Of a stretch of DNA of 64,000 nucleotides, positions 44,417 to 52,586 are shown piece by piece. Location of the stretch: NCBI GenBank assembly GCA_025356445.1, contig JANXSZ010000035.1, positions 1 to 64,000 on the forward strand, read 5' to 3'. The DNA is from Betaproteobacteria bacterium (GTDB lineage: Bacteria > Pseudomonadota > Gammaproteobacteria > Burkholderiales > Burkholderiaceae_C). The position numbers were made by a program, and so were the translations under genes. The first letter of the stretch is position 1. Each line of letters opens with the position of its first letter. The notes under the pieces were generated by a model. That model was not told the origin of the DNA. It saw only the letters and a program-made list of their open reading frames with translations, and searched no databases.

Positions 44417-45553
44417 ATGGAACGCGATCAGGCCAGCCGCTTCATCAACGATTTGCTCAAACTTTTGGTCAGCCGCAACGGCAGTGACCTGTTCATCACG
44501 GCTGAATTCCCCCCTGCCATCAAGGTGGACGGCAAGATCACCAAAGTCTCGCCCCAACCCTTGGACGCCAGCCACACGATGGCGCTGGCCCGCTCGGCCA
44601 TGAGTGACAAGCAAGCCTCGGACTTTGAGCGAACCAAAGAATGTAATTTTGCTATTTCGCCGCCCGGCATTGGTCGTTTTCGCGTGAACGCCTTTATCCA
44701 GCAGGGGCGCGTCGGCATGGTGATGCGGGTGATTCCTTCCGAGCTGCCCACCATTGACGGCTTGGCTTTGCCGCAGGTGCTGAAAGAAGTCGCTTTGATC
44801 AAGCGCGGGTTGGTGATTTTTGTCGGTGGCACAGGCTCGGGCAAATCCACCAGTCTGGCGGCAATGATCGACTGGCGCAACATCAACACCTATGGCCACA
44901 TCATTACCGTGGAAGACCCGGTGGAGTTTGTGCATCCGCACAAAAACTGCATCGTCACCCAGCGCGAAGTGGGACTGGACACGGACAGCTGGGAGGCGGC
45001 CCTCAAAAACACCCTGCGTCAAGCGCCTGATGTGATTTTGATGGGTGAAATCCGCGACCGTGAAACCATGGAGCACGCCGTGGCCTTCGCCGAAACAGGC
45101 CACCTGTGCATGGCCACGTTACATGCCAACAGTGCCAACCAGGCACTGGACCGGATCATCAATTTTTTCCCTGAAGAGCGGCGTGCGCAGCTGCTGATGG
45201 ACTTGTCGCTCAACCTCAAAGGCTTGGTATCGCAGCGGCTTATCCCCAAGCAAAACACCAAAGGCCGTGCGGCGGCAGTGGAGATTTTGCTCAACACCCC
45301 GCTGATCTCTGATTTGATCTTCAAAGGGGATGTGACCGAGATCAAAGAAATCATGAAGAAAAGCCGCAACCTGGGGATGCAGACCTTCGACCAGGCGCTG
45401 TTTGATTTGTTTGAGGCCAATACCATTTCCTACGAAGACGCGCTGCGCTTTGCCGATTCGGTGAACGACCTGCGCTTGCAAATCAAGCTCAACAGCCAGC
45501 GTGCCAAATCGCAAGACTTGGCGGCGGGCACCGAGCACTTTGCCCTGGTTTGA
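44417..45553 (+). CDS. pilU: PilT-dependent accessory retraction ATPase PilU
   Basis: 378 residues. It parallels PilT but has Walker A GGTGSGKSTS, Asp box ITVEDPVEFVHPHKNC, Walker B ILMGEIRDRETM and His box TGHLCMATLHANSA. It lacks the AIRNLIRE motif and has a longer C-terminal tail, both PilU features. It increases retraction force together with PilT at the pilus base. It is in an operon with pilT. Confidence 0.92.
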   Translation: MERDQASRFINDLLKLLVSRNGSDLFITAEFPPAIKVDGKITKVSPQPLDASHTMALARSAMSDKQASDFERTKECNFAISPPGIGRFRVNAFIQQGRVGMVMRVIPSELPTIDGLALPQVLKEVALIKRGLVIFVGGTGSGKSTSLAAMIDWRNINTYGHIITVEDPVEFVHPHKNCIVTQREVGLDTDSWEAALKNTLRQAPDVILMGEIRDRETMEHAVAFAETGHLCMATLHANSANQALDRIINFFPEERRAQLLMDLSLNLKGLVSQRLIPKQNTKGRAAAVEILLNTPLISDLIFKGDVTEIKEIMKKSRNLGMQTFDQALFDLFEANTISYEDALRFADSVNDLRLQIKLNSQRAKSQDLAAGTEHFALV

Positions 45554-45605
45554 TGGGTTGTGATTTTTCCCAAGTGTGTTCCTTCCTCTTTTAATTCTTT
45601 GCTGT

Positions 45606-46547
45606 ATGTCGTCTATTAACTCTAAAACCTACGAAGCTTCTGCTCCGCAAAAAATCGCTTTCATCGGTCTGGGCGTCATGGGCTACCCCATGGCGGGCCA
45701 TTTGGCACGTGCGGGTCATACGGTCACGGTGTACAACCGTACCGAATCAAAATCCATAGCATGGTGTGCTGAATTCATGGGTGCTGGCGCGGGTTCCGTG
45801 TTCCATGCCCCGACCCCCCGTGAGGCTGCACAGGATGCGGATATCGTTTTCTGCTGCGTCGGTAATGACGACGATTTGCGCGCTGTGAGCCTGGGTGCCC
45901 CCAGTTCTGCTGACCGTGCGGACGGTGCTTTTGACGGCATGAAGCCCGGTGCGGTGTTTGTTGACCACACCACAGCTTCTGCCCAGGTGGCCCGTGAGTT
46001 GAGTGCCGCCGCTTTGGTGCGGGGGTTGAATTTCATCGATGCACCGGTATCCGGCGGCCAGGCGGGTGCACAAAACGGCATGCTGACGGTGATGTGTGGC
46101 GGCGATGCGGCTGTGTTTGAGCGGGTGAGGCCTGTGGGACTGGCTTTTTCACGTGCGTTCACGCTGTTGGGCGAAAGCGGTGCGGGTCAACTGGCCAAGA
46201 TGGTGAACCAGATTTGCATTGCGGGTCTGGTGCAGGGCTTGAGCGAGGCGATTGCATTTGGCCAAAACGCCGGGCTGGACATGAACCAGGTGCTGGACGT
46301 GATCGGCAAAGGCGCGGCCCAAAGTTGGCAAATGGAAAACCGGGGCAAAACCATGGCTGCTGACCAGTTTGAATTTGGCTTTGCGGTGGACTGGATGCGC
46401 AAGGACTTGGGGCTGGTGCTGAGCGAGGCCCAGCGCAACGGCTCACGCGTGCCTGTGACGGCGCTGGTAGACCAGTTTTATGGCGACGTGCAGCACATGG
46501 GTGGACGCCGCTGGGACACGTCGAGCCTGATCAAACGGCTGAAATAA
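45606..46547 (+). CDS. NAD(P)-dependent beta-hydroxyacid dehydrogenase (3-hydroxyisobutyrate dehydrogenase family)
   Basis: 313 residues from the ATG at 45606; a longer non-ATG frame begins at 45576. The Rossmann start is AFIGLGVMGYPMAGHL, the substrate signature DAPVSGGQAGAQNGMLTVMCGG, and the catalytic Lys lies in GQLAKMVNQICIAG. The end WDTSSLIKRL is typical. It oxidises or reduces short 3-hydroxyacids such as hydroxyisobutyrate or tartronate semialdehyde; which one is not resolvable. An AT-rich stretch near 45748-45765 lies in the first domain. It is convergent with the dolP-like gene (3 nt gap). Confidence 0.8.
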   Translation: MSSINSKTYEASAPQKIAFIGLGVMGYPMAGHLARAGHTVTVYNRTESKSIAWCAEFMGAGAGSVFHAPTPREAAQDADIVFCCVGNDDDLRAVSLGAPSSADRADGAFDGMKPGAVFVDHTTASAQVARELSAAALVRGLNFIDAPVSGGQAGAQNGMLTVMCGGDAAVFERVRPVGLAFSRAFTLLGESGAGQLAKMVNQICIAGLVQGLSEAIAFGQNAGLDMNQVLDVIGKGAAQSWQMENRGKTMAADQFEFGFAVDWMRKDLGLVLSEAQRNGSRVPVTALVDQFYGDVQHMGGRRWDTSSLIKRLK

Positions 46548-46550
46548 CGC

Positions 46551-47249
46551 TTATTTCACTGGCGTTGCCGTCGCATCCGAGGTTGGGGCTGATGTGACCG
46601 GCGCTGGTGTGGTGGCCGGTGCGGCAATGCGCTGCAGTTCTTCTTCGCTGATGATCTCCAGTGAGCGCACCAAGCGCTGAACGCCTGAGACGCCGCGTAC
46701 GACTTCAGTCGCCCGCGTGGCTTCGCGCTGGGTGACACGACCCATCAGGTAGGTGGTGCCGCGCTCTGTGACCACTTTGAATGCATTTGCATAGAGGTCC
46801 CGGGCATCGACCAAAGCGGCTTTGGCACGGCCTGTCACCAAGCTGTCGGACGAGCGCTGTGTCAGCGTGGCATTGCCCATCACGCCCAATTCGTTCACCA
46901 CCGAGCGCACGTTTTCAACGCGGGAAACGATGTCGCCGATTTTTTGCTTGTCTTGCTCTGTAGGCGCTTCACCCGTGATCAGCACTTGGCGGTTGTAGCT
47001 GGTGACGTTGACATGGGCGCGGTCGTCCAGAGCGTCGCGGATACGCGAACTGCTGCGCAGCTCAATGCCCTCGTCTTCCAGTTGAGCGCCTGAAGTGCGA
47101 CGGTCAGATGCCACCAAACCACCGCCAACCAGCGCACTGCCCAGCAAAATGGGGGCGCAGGCGCTGAGTGTGGCGCCAAGGCCTGCTACCGCCATCAGGG
47201 CACAAAGCAGGCGGGAGGCCGCCAAAGTGGAGATCAATGAGGTTTTCAT
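46551..47249 (-). CDS. dolP: Outer-membrane lipoprotein with two BON domains (DolP-like)
   Basis: 232 residues. The signal ends in a lipobox LSAC (about Cys31). Two BON domains follow (about 65-125 with [17 protein letters not shown]; about 140-205 with [21 protein letters not shown]). The tail is Pro/Ala/Thr-rich. DolP binds anionic phospholipids and supports outer-membrane integrity and cell division. The ATG overlaps the stop of the SIS-domain gene by 4 nt. Order rsmI, yraN, diaA, dolP is the same neighbourhood as in E. coli without lpoA, which supports the assignment. Confidence 0.85.
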   Translation of the reverse strand: MKTSLISTLAASRLLCALMAVAGLGATLSACAPILLGSALVGGGLVASDRRTSGAQLEDEGIELRSSSRIRDALDDRAHVNVTSYNRQVLITGEAPTEQDKQKIGDIVSRVENVRSVVNELGVMGNATLTQRSSDSLVTGRAKAALVDARDLYANAFKVVTERGTTYLMGRVTQREATRATEVVRGVSGVQRLVRSLEIISEEELQRIAAPATTPAPVTSAPTSDATATPVK

Positions 47250-47845
47250 GGGTTGCTGTCCAGTTCGCCAAGGAGTTGGGTGTCTACGCCATCACAGATG
47301 CAATGCAGCGCCAAAAGATGCACTTCCTGCACGCGGGCGGTGCGCTCGTGCGGCACGCAAATGTGGACGTCGGTTTCCCGCAGCTTCGCGTTCATCAGGC
47401 CACCGCCGCGCCCGGTCATGGCGACCACTGTCATTTCGCGCTCGTGGGCTGCTTCAACCGCGGCCAGCACATTGGCCGAATTACCGCTGGTCGTAATCGC
47501 CAGCAGCACATCGCCAGGCTGCCCCAAGCCGCGCACCTGCTTGGAGAAGATGGCATTGAAGTTGTAGTCGTTGGCAATGGCGGTGAGGATGGAGCTGTCG
47601 GTGGTCAGCGCAACCGCGGCCAGTTCAGGGCGTTCGCGCTCGAAACGGCCCATGAACTCAGCGGCGAAGTGCTGGGCATCGGCCGCCGAGCCGCCGTTGC
47701 CGCAGGCCAGTACTTTGCCTCCGCTGGTGACGCAGGCCAGGATGGCCTGAACGGCAGCCGCAATGGGTTTGCTCAAGGCCTCGGCCGATTGGTATTTGAG
47801 GTCTGCACTGTCAATGAAGTGCTGTTGGATGCGTTGTTCTAACAT
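47246..47845 (-). CDS. diaA: SIS-domain protein, DiaA / phosphoheptose isomerase family
   Basis: 199 residues. One SIS domain: [31 protein letters not shown], the second half [19 protein letters not shown], and [25 protein letters not shown]. The family includes GmhA (sedoheptulose-7-phosphate isomerase of LPS heptose synthesis) and DiaA (DnaA-binding initiation factor). Sequence motifs of GmhA are kept, so isomerase activity is possible. The yraN/dolP context favours DiaA. Its start is divergent in function but codirectional with yraN, 76 nt downstream of it. Confidence 0.8.
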   Translation of the reverse strand: MLEQRIQQHFIDSADLKYQSAEALSKPIAAAVQAILACVTSGGKVLACGNGGSAADAQHFAAEFMGRFERERPELAAVALTTDSSILTAIANDYNFNAIFSKQVRGLGQPGDVLLAITTSGNSANVLAAVEAAHEREMTVVAMTGRGGGLMNAKLRETDVHICVPHERTARVQEVHLLALHCICDGVDTQLLGELDSNP

Positions 47846-47921
47846 AGCTTGGAATGATACCTGCCTTCAAAAAAGCGTCTGGCATGTGTTGATGCCGTGG
47901 TGGCGGTCATGCGGCGTCACA

Positions 47922-48308
47922 TCACGACGCGTCAAAAGCGGCCTGCAGCCATTGGGCCTGCCCGCTTTCACCTTCCAGGATCACCACGTCAAAGCGGCAG
48001 GGCGGCTCTGTTGGCAGGCGCATCAGAAAATGCCGTGCCGCGAAGATGATGCGCCGTTGCTTCACTGCGCTGACGCTGGCCGCTGCACCGCCAAAGCGGG
48101 TGGTGGCACGGTGCTTGACTTCGACAAACACCAGTGTGCCGTCAGGTGACCGCACAATCAGGTCGATCTCGCCGCCACCCCGCCCCGGCGTCCGATAATT
48201 GCGCTGTACCAGCCGCAGTCCTGCGGCTTGCAGGTGGCGCAATGCGGCGTCTTCGGCAGCGTCACCCTGCTGTTTGGTCGTCTTGGCGGTGTTTGCAGTG
48301 CTGGCCAT
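47922..48308 (-). CDS. yraN: YraN-family (UPF0102) nuclease-fold protein
   Basis: 128 residues from the ATG at 48308, the family length. The frame extending to 48401 runs through a repeat and is unlikely. The restriction-endonuclease-like motif is visible: GDAAEDAALRHLQAAG, RNYRTPGRGGGEIDLIV and VFVEVKHR (E-x-K after the D of EIDL). The function is unproven; a nuclease role in DNA processing is suspected for the family. It is divergent from rsmI over 95 bp occupied by the AT-rich repeat. Confidence 0.85.
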   Translation of the reverse strand: MASTANTAKTTKQQGDAAEDAALRHLQAAGLRLVQRNYRTPGRGGGEIDLIVRSPDGTLVFVEVKHRATTRFGGAAASVSAVKQRRIIFAARHFLMRLPTEPPCRFDVVILEGESGQAQWLQAAFDAS

Positions 48309-48390
48309 AGAGACTTTGGTTGCTATTTTATTAATAGCTGATGCTGGCCGTCTAGCAAGCACCTCAGCCATTTTTGAGGCTATTTTTTTG
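48309..48390. repeat. AT-rich hairpin repeat between yraN and rsmI
   Basis: GCTATT (48322-48327), 5-nt loop, AATAGC (48333-48338), then GCTGATGCTGGC, and a second stem CCTCA (48362-48366) / TGAGG (48375-48379) followed by CTATTTTTTT. Shorter pieces of the same motif occur inside several genes here (for example 10424-10440, 40257-40285, 56168-56195). This is the most complete copy in the window. Confidence 0.6.
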
Positions 48391-48403
48391 TGAAGGAACA
48401 CGT

Positions 48404-49354
48404 TTGAGCGCCTTTTTTGCTAAAGCCCTGGAGGCCGCGCACGATGCAGCGGCTGCCCAGCATTATCCGCAGGGCGCTTTGTACGTCGTCGCGACACCCA
48501 TTGGCAATTTGGCCGACATCAGCCTGCGTGCCTTGCATGTGCTGCAACTGGTCGACTGCGTGGCCTGTGAGGACACGCGCCATACGCAAACCCTGTTGCG
48601 GGCCTATGGTCTAGACAAAACCGGTGCCCAACTGCTGGCCGTTCACCAGCACAACGAGGCCGAGGCGGCCCAACAGGTCATCGAGCGCTTGCGACAGGGC
48701 CAGCGCGTCGCCTACGTGAGCGATGCAGGTACCCCTGCCGTCAGTGACCCTGGTGCGCGCTTGGTGGCGGCCGTGCGTGCCGTGGGGCTGCCCATAAGCC
48801 CGTTGCCGGGGGCAAGCAGCATCACGGCTGCGATCAGCGCCAGCGGTGCGGTAGCGCGGGGCGATGACGATGGAGGGTTTGTTTTTGCCGGGTTTTTGCC
48901 TCCCAAAGCGCTGATGCGACAGACCGCTGTGCAGCAGTTGCAGGCCGAGCGCCGCGCTGTGGTGCTGCTGGAAGCGCCGCACCGCATTGAAGCCCTGGCG
49001 CTGGCTCTGGCGGTGCTGGGCGAGCGGCAAGTCACGGTGGCGCGTGAGATCACCAAGCAGTTTGAAGAGATTGCCACCGTGGCTGCATCGGCCTTTCCCG
49101 CGTGGCTGAGCGCTCAGCCGAACCGCTTGCGGGGCGAGTTTGTGGTGGTGCTGCACCCGGTGGAAGTCGTGGCAGATACGGCGCACAGCGAGCGGGTGTT
49201 GACTTTGTTGCTGGCAGAATTGCCGTTGAAAACCGCGGTCAAGTTGGCGGCAGACATCACTGGCGAGCCTCGCAATGGGCTGTACACGCGGGCCTTGGCG
49301 TTGAAACCCGGGAAGACTCCTCACGTGGATGAGGACGACGAAACCTCGGATTAA
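48404..49354 (+). CDS. rsmI: 16S rRNA (cytidine1402-2'-O)-methyltransferase
   Basis: 316 residues from a TTG at 48404, which has AAGGA about 7 nt upstream. The longer frame starts inside the repeat. The tetrapyrrole-methylase fold is clear: GALYVVATPIGNLADISLRAL, CEDTRHTQTLLRAYG, YVSDAGTPAVSDPGARLV and LPGASSITAAISASG, with FAGFLPPK and LLEAPHRI further on. It 2'-O-methylates C1402 of 16S rRNA with SAM. It is the plus-strand head of the conserved rsmI/yraN/diaA/dolP group. Confidence 0.92.
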   Translation: MSAFFAKALEAAHDAAAAQHYPQGALYVVATPIGNLADISLRALHVLQLVDCVACEDTRHTQTLLRAYGLDKTGAQLLAVHQHNEAEAAQQVIERLRQGQRVAYVSDAGTPAVSDPGARLVAAVRAVGLPISPLPGASSITAAISASGAVARGDDDGGFVFAGFLPPKALMRQTAVQQLQAERRAVVLLEAPHRIEALALALAVLGERQVTVAREITKQFEEIATVAASAFPAWLSAQPNRLRGEFVVVLHPVEVVADTAHSERVLTLLLAELPLKTAVKLAADITGEPRNGLYTRALALKPGKTPHVDEDDETSD

Positions 49355-49364
49355 CGCTTCAGCT

Positions 49365-49604
49365 TCACGCTGCAGGTTCCGGTGCGGTCTGCGCGGATGC
49401 GGCGCACGTTTGGCAAACACAGGCCATTTTTTGCGCCTGCTGGGGCACTCTGGCGAGCAATTCAGGCGTGAAGGTGGCTGTCATGCACCAGCAGGGGGGT
49501 TGTGCCATGCCGGTTTGTTCTTCTTGCACCATGGCACAAGCATTGGTTTTACCGCAAAGTGGGCAAAGTGCTGGCGGAAAGAGGCGCCCCACCATGGTAC
49601 TCAC
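49365..49604 (-). CDS. Cysteine-rich CWC family small protein
   Basis: 79 residues with a GTG start overlapping the upstream Crp/Fnr stop (GTGA), or 76 from the ATG at 49595. Cysteines are spaced as CPLCG, ACAM, PCWC and ACVCQTCA, the pattern of the small CWC family, probably a metal-binding knuckle. The function of the family is unknown. Coupling to the Crp/Fnr gene suggests joint expression. It ends 11 bases from the convergent rsmI stop. Confidence 0.72.
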   Translation of the reverse strand: MSTMVGRLFPPALCPLCGKTNACAMVQEEQTGMAQPPCWCMTATFTPELLARVPQQAQKMACVCQTCAASAQTAPEPAA

Positions 49605-50329
49605 CAGCGTGCAGGGAAGGGTTTCAAAATCACCATCCGCCTGTCCACGATGGCGAGATAGCCGCCGGCCTCCAGGTCTTTGAGCAAGCGGCTGATCATT
49701 TCGCGCGAGCAGGCGACATGGCTGGCTATGTCCAAGTGGGTGAGGCGATCCAACACCACGCGGGTACCGTCATGTTGAGAGGTTGCCAGCTGGTCGAGCA
49801 GGCGGGTGAGACGTCCATAGGTGTCGATGAGCGCAAGGCTGCGCACGCTCTCGGTGGCCAGGCGGGCGCGGCGTATCAGGCGCGACATCATCTCCAACGC
49901 AAAATCAGGGTGGCTGGCAATGTGGCTGCGCAACGTATCGCGGCTGACCACTGAGCACACCGTGGGAACCAGTGTTTGTACATTGGCAGAGCGGGGGCCG
50001 CCATCCAGCGCCATCTCCCCGACGTAGTCGCCCGCGCCAAAAACCCCCAGTGTGATCTCTTTGCCCCGTTCGCCAGAAGAGAATGCCCGCAGCTTGCCAG
50101 ACAGAATGATGTACAGCGTATCGCCTAAATCGCCCTCTTGAATCAGCAGCGTGAAGGCGTTGTAGCGGCGCTGGACGCCTTTTTCAGCCAGTTCGGTGAT
50201 GCCGTTAATCGCTGGGAACGAGCTGCTCATCAATTTTGTCGGTTGAACGGCAGGCCATGCAGGCAGTTCAACGGTGATGGCCTGCGGTTCTGTTGGACTG
50301 CGGAGAGGGATGATTTTTGCGCGTGCCAT
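49601..50329 (-). CDS. Crp/Fnr-family transcriptional regulator
   Basis: 242 residues. The cyclic-nucleotide-type domain (about 40-155) has LIQEGDLGDTLYIILSGKLRAFSSGERGKEI and GDYVGEMALDGGPRSANV with the phosphate-binding-cassette-like Gly-Glu-Met-Ala...Arg-Ser-Ala, so cAMP or c-di-GMP binding is conceivable. The helix-turn-helix (about 190-230) is LTHLDIASHVACSREMISRLLKDLEAGGY. It is distinct from the regulator at 17945-18700. It sits upstream of and overlaps the CWC gene. Its targets are unknown. Confidence 0.83.
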   Translation of the reverse strand: MARAKIIPLRSPTEPQAITVELPAWPAVQPTKLMSSSFPAINGITELAEKGVQRRYNAFTLLIQEGDLGDTLYIILSGKLRAFSSGERGKEITLGVFGAGDYVGEMALDGGPRSANVQTLVPTVCSVVSRDTLRSHIASHPDFALEMMSRLIRRARLATESVRSLALIDTYGRLTRLLDQLATSQHDGTRVVLDRLTHLDIASHVACSREMISRLLKDLEAGGYLAIVDRRMVILKPFPARW

Positions 50330-50388
50330 GCGAACAGAATGTAAAGCATACGGTTTGTTTATGCTGTATCTATTATATGACGTTGGTA

Positions 50389-51282
50389 TTAATGGGTGAG
50401 ACGCGCTAATGCATCACGGTACTTTTGCGCAGTATGTTCAATTACTTTTTGAGGCAGGCGTGGCGCAGGCGGGGTTTTGTCCCATGATGTTTGCGTTTCC
50501 AGCCAGTCGCGCAAAAACTGTTTGTCGTAGCTGGGAGGGTTGCTGCCCTCAGCCAAGCTTTGTTCGTAAGATTCTTCAGGCCAGAACCGGGACGAATCGG
50601 GTGTCAATACCTCGTCCATCAGCACCATATTGCCGGCATCGTCCAGGCCAAATTCAAACTTGGTATCGGCAATGATGATGCCCTTGGCCGCTGCGATTTT
50701 GCTGGCGGCCACATAAAGCTGAATGCTGATGTCCCGCATTTGGCGTGCCAAATCGGCACCAATGGTCTGCTCAACTTGTGCGTAGCTGATGTTCTCGTCA
50801 TGCTCGCCTACAGCGGCTTTGGCTGCGGGGGTGAAGATGGGTTCAGGCAGTCGACTGGCATTTTTCAAGCCAGGGGGCAGGGGGACGCCGCAAACGGTTT
50901 GGGATTCTTGGTATTCCTTCCAGCCACTGCCGGCCAAGTAACCGCGCACCACCGCCTCGACGGGCAGTGGCTTCAAGCGCTTGACGAGCATCGAGCGGCC
51001 TGTGACTTGCGCCACTTCATCGGCCCGCACTGCGCTTTCAGGCGCATCGCCCGTCAGGTGGTTAGGGCAAATGTCACCCAGCTTGTCGAACCAAAACAAC
51101 GCCATTTGCGTCAGCAGCGTACCTTTGCCGGGAATGGGTTCACCCATGATGACATCGAAGGCGCTGATACGGTCGCTGGCAACCATGAGGATGCGGTCAT
51201 CGCCCACGGCGTAGTTGTCCCGTACTTTGCCACGGGCGAGCAAGGGAAGAGAGGCGAGGGAAGAGGTGTGGAGAGCGTTCAT
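50389..51282 (-). CDS. purC: Phosphoribosylaminoimidazole-succinocarboxamide synthase
   Basis: 297 residues from the ATG at 51282, matching the long PurC form of proteobacteria. [33 protein letters not shown] (start range), [26 protein letters not shown] and [16 protein letters not shown]-like [18 protein letters not shown] are all present. It condenses CAIR with aspartate using ATP. It is on the same strand as fba, 122 bp downstream of the fba stop; a hairpin lies between. Confidence 0.93.
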   Translation of the reverse strand: MNALHTSSLASLPLLARGKVRDNYAVGDDRILMVASDRISAFDVIMGEPIPGKGTLLTQMALFWFDKLGDICPNHLTGDAPESAVRADEVAQVTGRSMLVKRLKPLPVEAVVRGYLAGSGWKEYQESQTVCGVPLPPGLKNASRLPEPIFTPAAKAAVGEHDENISYAQVEQTIGADLARQMRDISIQLYVAASKIAAAKGIIIADTKFEFGLDDAGNMVLMDEVLTPDSSRFWPEESYEQSLAEGSNPPSYDKQFLRDWLETQTSWDKTPPAPRLPQKVIEHTAQKYRDALARLTH

Positions 51283-51316
51283 AGGTACTGAGTGTATTGC
51301 GCGTGACGGCGTGAGC

Positions 51317-51360
51317 AGGGCCGCTAAGCGGTGTCGATTTTGTGACACTTTAGCGGCCCT
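51317..51360 (-). repeat. Nested hairpin between fba and purC
   Basis: AGGGCCGCTAA (51317-51327) pairs with TTAGCGGCCCT (51350-51360), enclosing GTGTC/GACAC (51331-51335, 51344-51348). No T-run follows on the minus strand, so it may be a Rho-dependent or processing site rather than a simple terminator. Confidence 0.55.
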
Positions 51361-51404
51361 TTGGGCTCAGGCTTGATTTTTTGCGCTCAATAGCGCTCGC
51401 GGCC

Positions 51405-52469
51405 TCAGTTCACCATCTGCGCCAGCTGCCCTAGCGCGTATTTGCCAGCCACTACTTGCAGGCTATCACCCTTGATTTTGCTGCCCTGGCCTTCGCAGCC
51501 GAACTGCAAATAGCGCTGCTTGCAAATCATCTTCGCCGCTTCGCGGGCAGGCTTGAGGTAATCGCGGGGGTCGAATTTGTCGGGGTTCTGGGTCAGGTAA
51601 AGGCGAATCGCTGCTGTCATGGCCAAGCGCACATCGGTGTCGATATTGATCTTGCGCACGCCAAATTTGATGGCTTCCTGGATTTCTTCGACGGGTACGC
51701 CGTAGGTTTCCTTCATGGCTCCACCGTTTTGGCGGATGATTTCCAGCAGGTCTTGCGGTACGCTGCTTGATCCGTGCATCACCAAATGGGTGTTGGGGAT
51801 GCGGCGGTGGATTTCCTTGATGCGGCTGATGGCCAGATTGTCACCGGTGGGCTAGCGGGTGAACTTGTATGCGCCGTGGCTGGTGCCAATGGCGATAGCC
51901 AGGGCGTCGAGCTGGGTGCGTTTCACGAAATCGGCGGCTTGTTCGGGGTCGGTCAGCAGCTGTTCCATGGTCATGGTGGAATCGGTGCCATGGCCGTCTT
52001 CCTTGTCGCCCTTCATGGTTTCCAGGGAACCCAGGCAGCCCAGCTCGCCTTCTACCGTCACGCCTTGGGCATGCGCCATGGCGACGACTTTTTTGGTAAC
52101 TTCGATGTTGTATTCGTAGCTGGCAATGGTTTTGCCATCGGCTTCCAGGCTGCCGTCCATCATCACCGAGCTGAAGCCCAGTTTCATCGCGCCTTGGCAG
52201 ACTTCGGGGTTCTGGCCGTGGTCTTGGTGCATCACCAGGGGGATATGCGGATATGCTTCAATAGCGGCCTGAATCAGGTGTTTGATGAACGCTTCGCCCG
52301 CGTACTTGCGCGCACCAGCGCTGGCCTGCAAGATGACGGGAGCCCCGACTTCGTCTGCCGCAGCCATCACCGCCTGGACTTGTTCCAGGTTGTTCACATT
52401 GAAAGCCGGAATGCCGTAGCCGTTGACGGCAGCGTGGTCCAGCAGTTCGCGCATTGAGACGAGAGCCAT
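51405..52469 (-). pseudogene. fba: Class II fructose-1,6-bisphosphate aldolase, interrupted by an in-frame amber codon
   Basis: The full frame is 354 codons plus stop, exactly the length of the proteobacterial enzyme. Codon 206 is TAG (51852-51854) where relatives have Lys (FTR-K-PTGD); AAG to TAG is one base change. Reading continues in the same frame with [32 protein letters not shown]. Residues before the stop include MHQDHGQN and GTSHGAYKF; the last zinc-ligand His (VMHGSS) and the substrate-binding [10 protein letters not shown] lie after it. A 205-residue product would be inactive. The gene is central to glycolysis and gluconeogenesis and the rest is perfectly conserved, so a base error or very recent mutation is likely. 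Confidence 0.85.
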
Positions 52470-52489
52470 GGTGAAAGTCCTTAAGGGTA

Positions 52490-52525
52490 AAAATTAGTAA
52501 CCAGTTTGTAACTGGCACTAATTTT
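52490..52525 (-). terminator. Rho-independent terminator between pyk and fba
   Basis: AAAATTAGT / ACTAATTTT with inner CCAG / CTGG forms a long hairpin. On the minus strand it is followed by a T-run, directly before the fba ribosome-binding site (AAGGA). It ends pyk transcripts and may attenuate read-through into fba. Confidence 0.7.
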
Positions 52526-52536
52526 AACTTCGCCAC

Positions 52537-52569
52537 ACCAAGCCCTGCCAGCGCTGGCAGGGGTTTGGT
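52537..52569 (-). terminator. GC-rich hairpin just after pyk
   Basis: ACCAA-G-CCCTGCCAGC and GCTGGCAGGG-G-TTTGGT form a nearly perfect palindrome 18 nt after the pyk stop. With the hairpin at 52490-52525 it makes a tandem stem-loop pair. Confidence 0.65.
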
Positions 52570-52586
52570 CGGTGGCTTTGGGCACG

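Noticed and set aside
46551-48404. A missing lpoA gene between rsmI and yraN
   Set aside because: The 95-bp gap holds only a repeat; absence of lpoA is normal outside gammaproteobacteria.
51852-51854. Recoding of TAG as pyrrolysine in fba
   Set aside because: Relatives have Lys here, no pyrrolysine genes are seen, and the trait is not known in betaproteobacteria.
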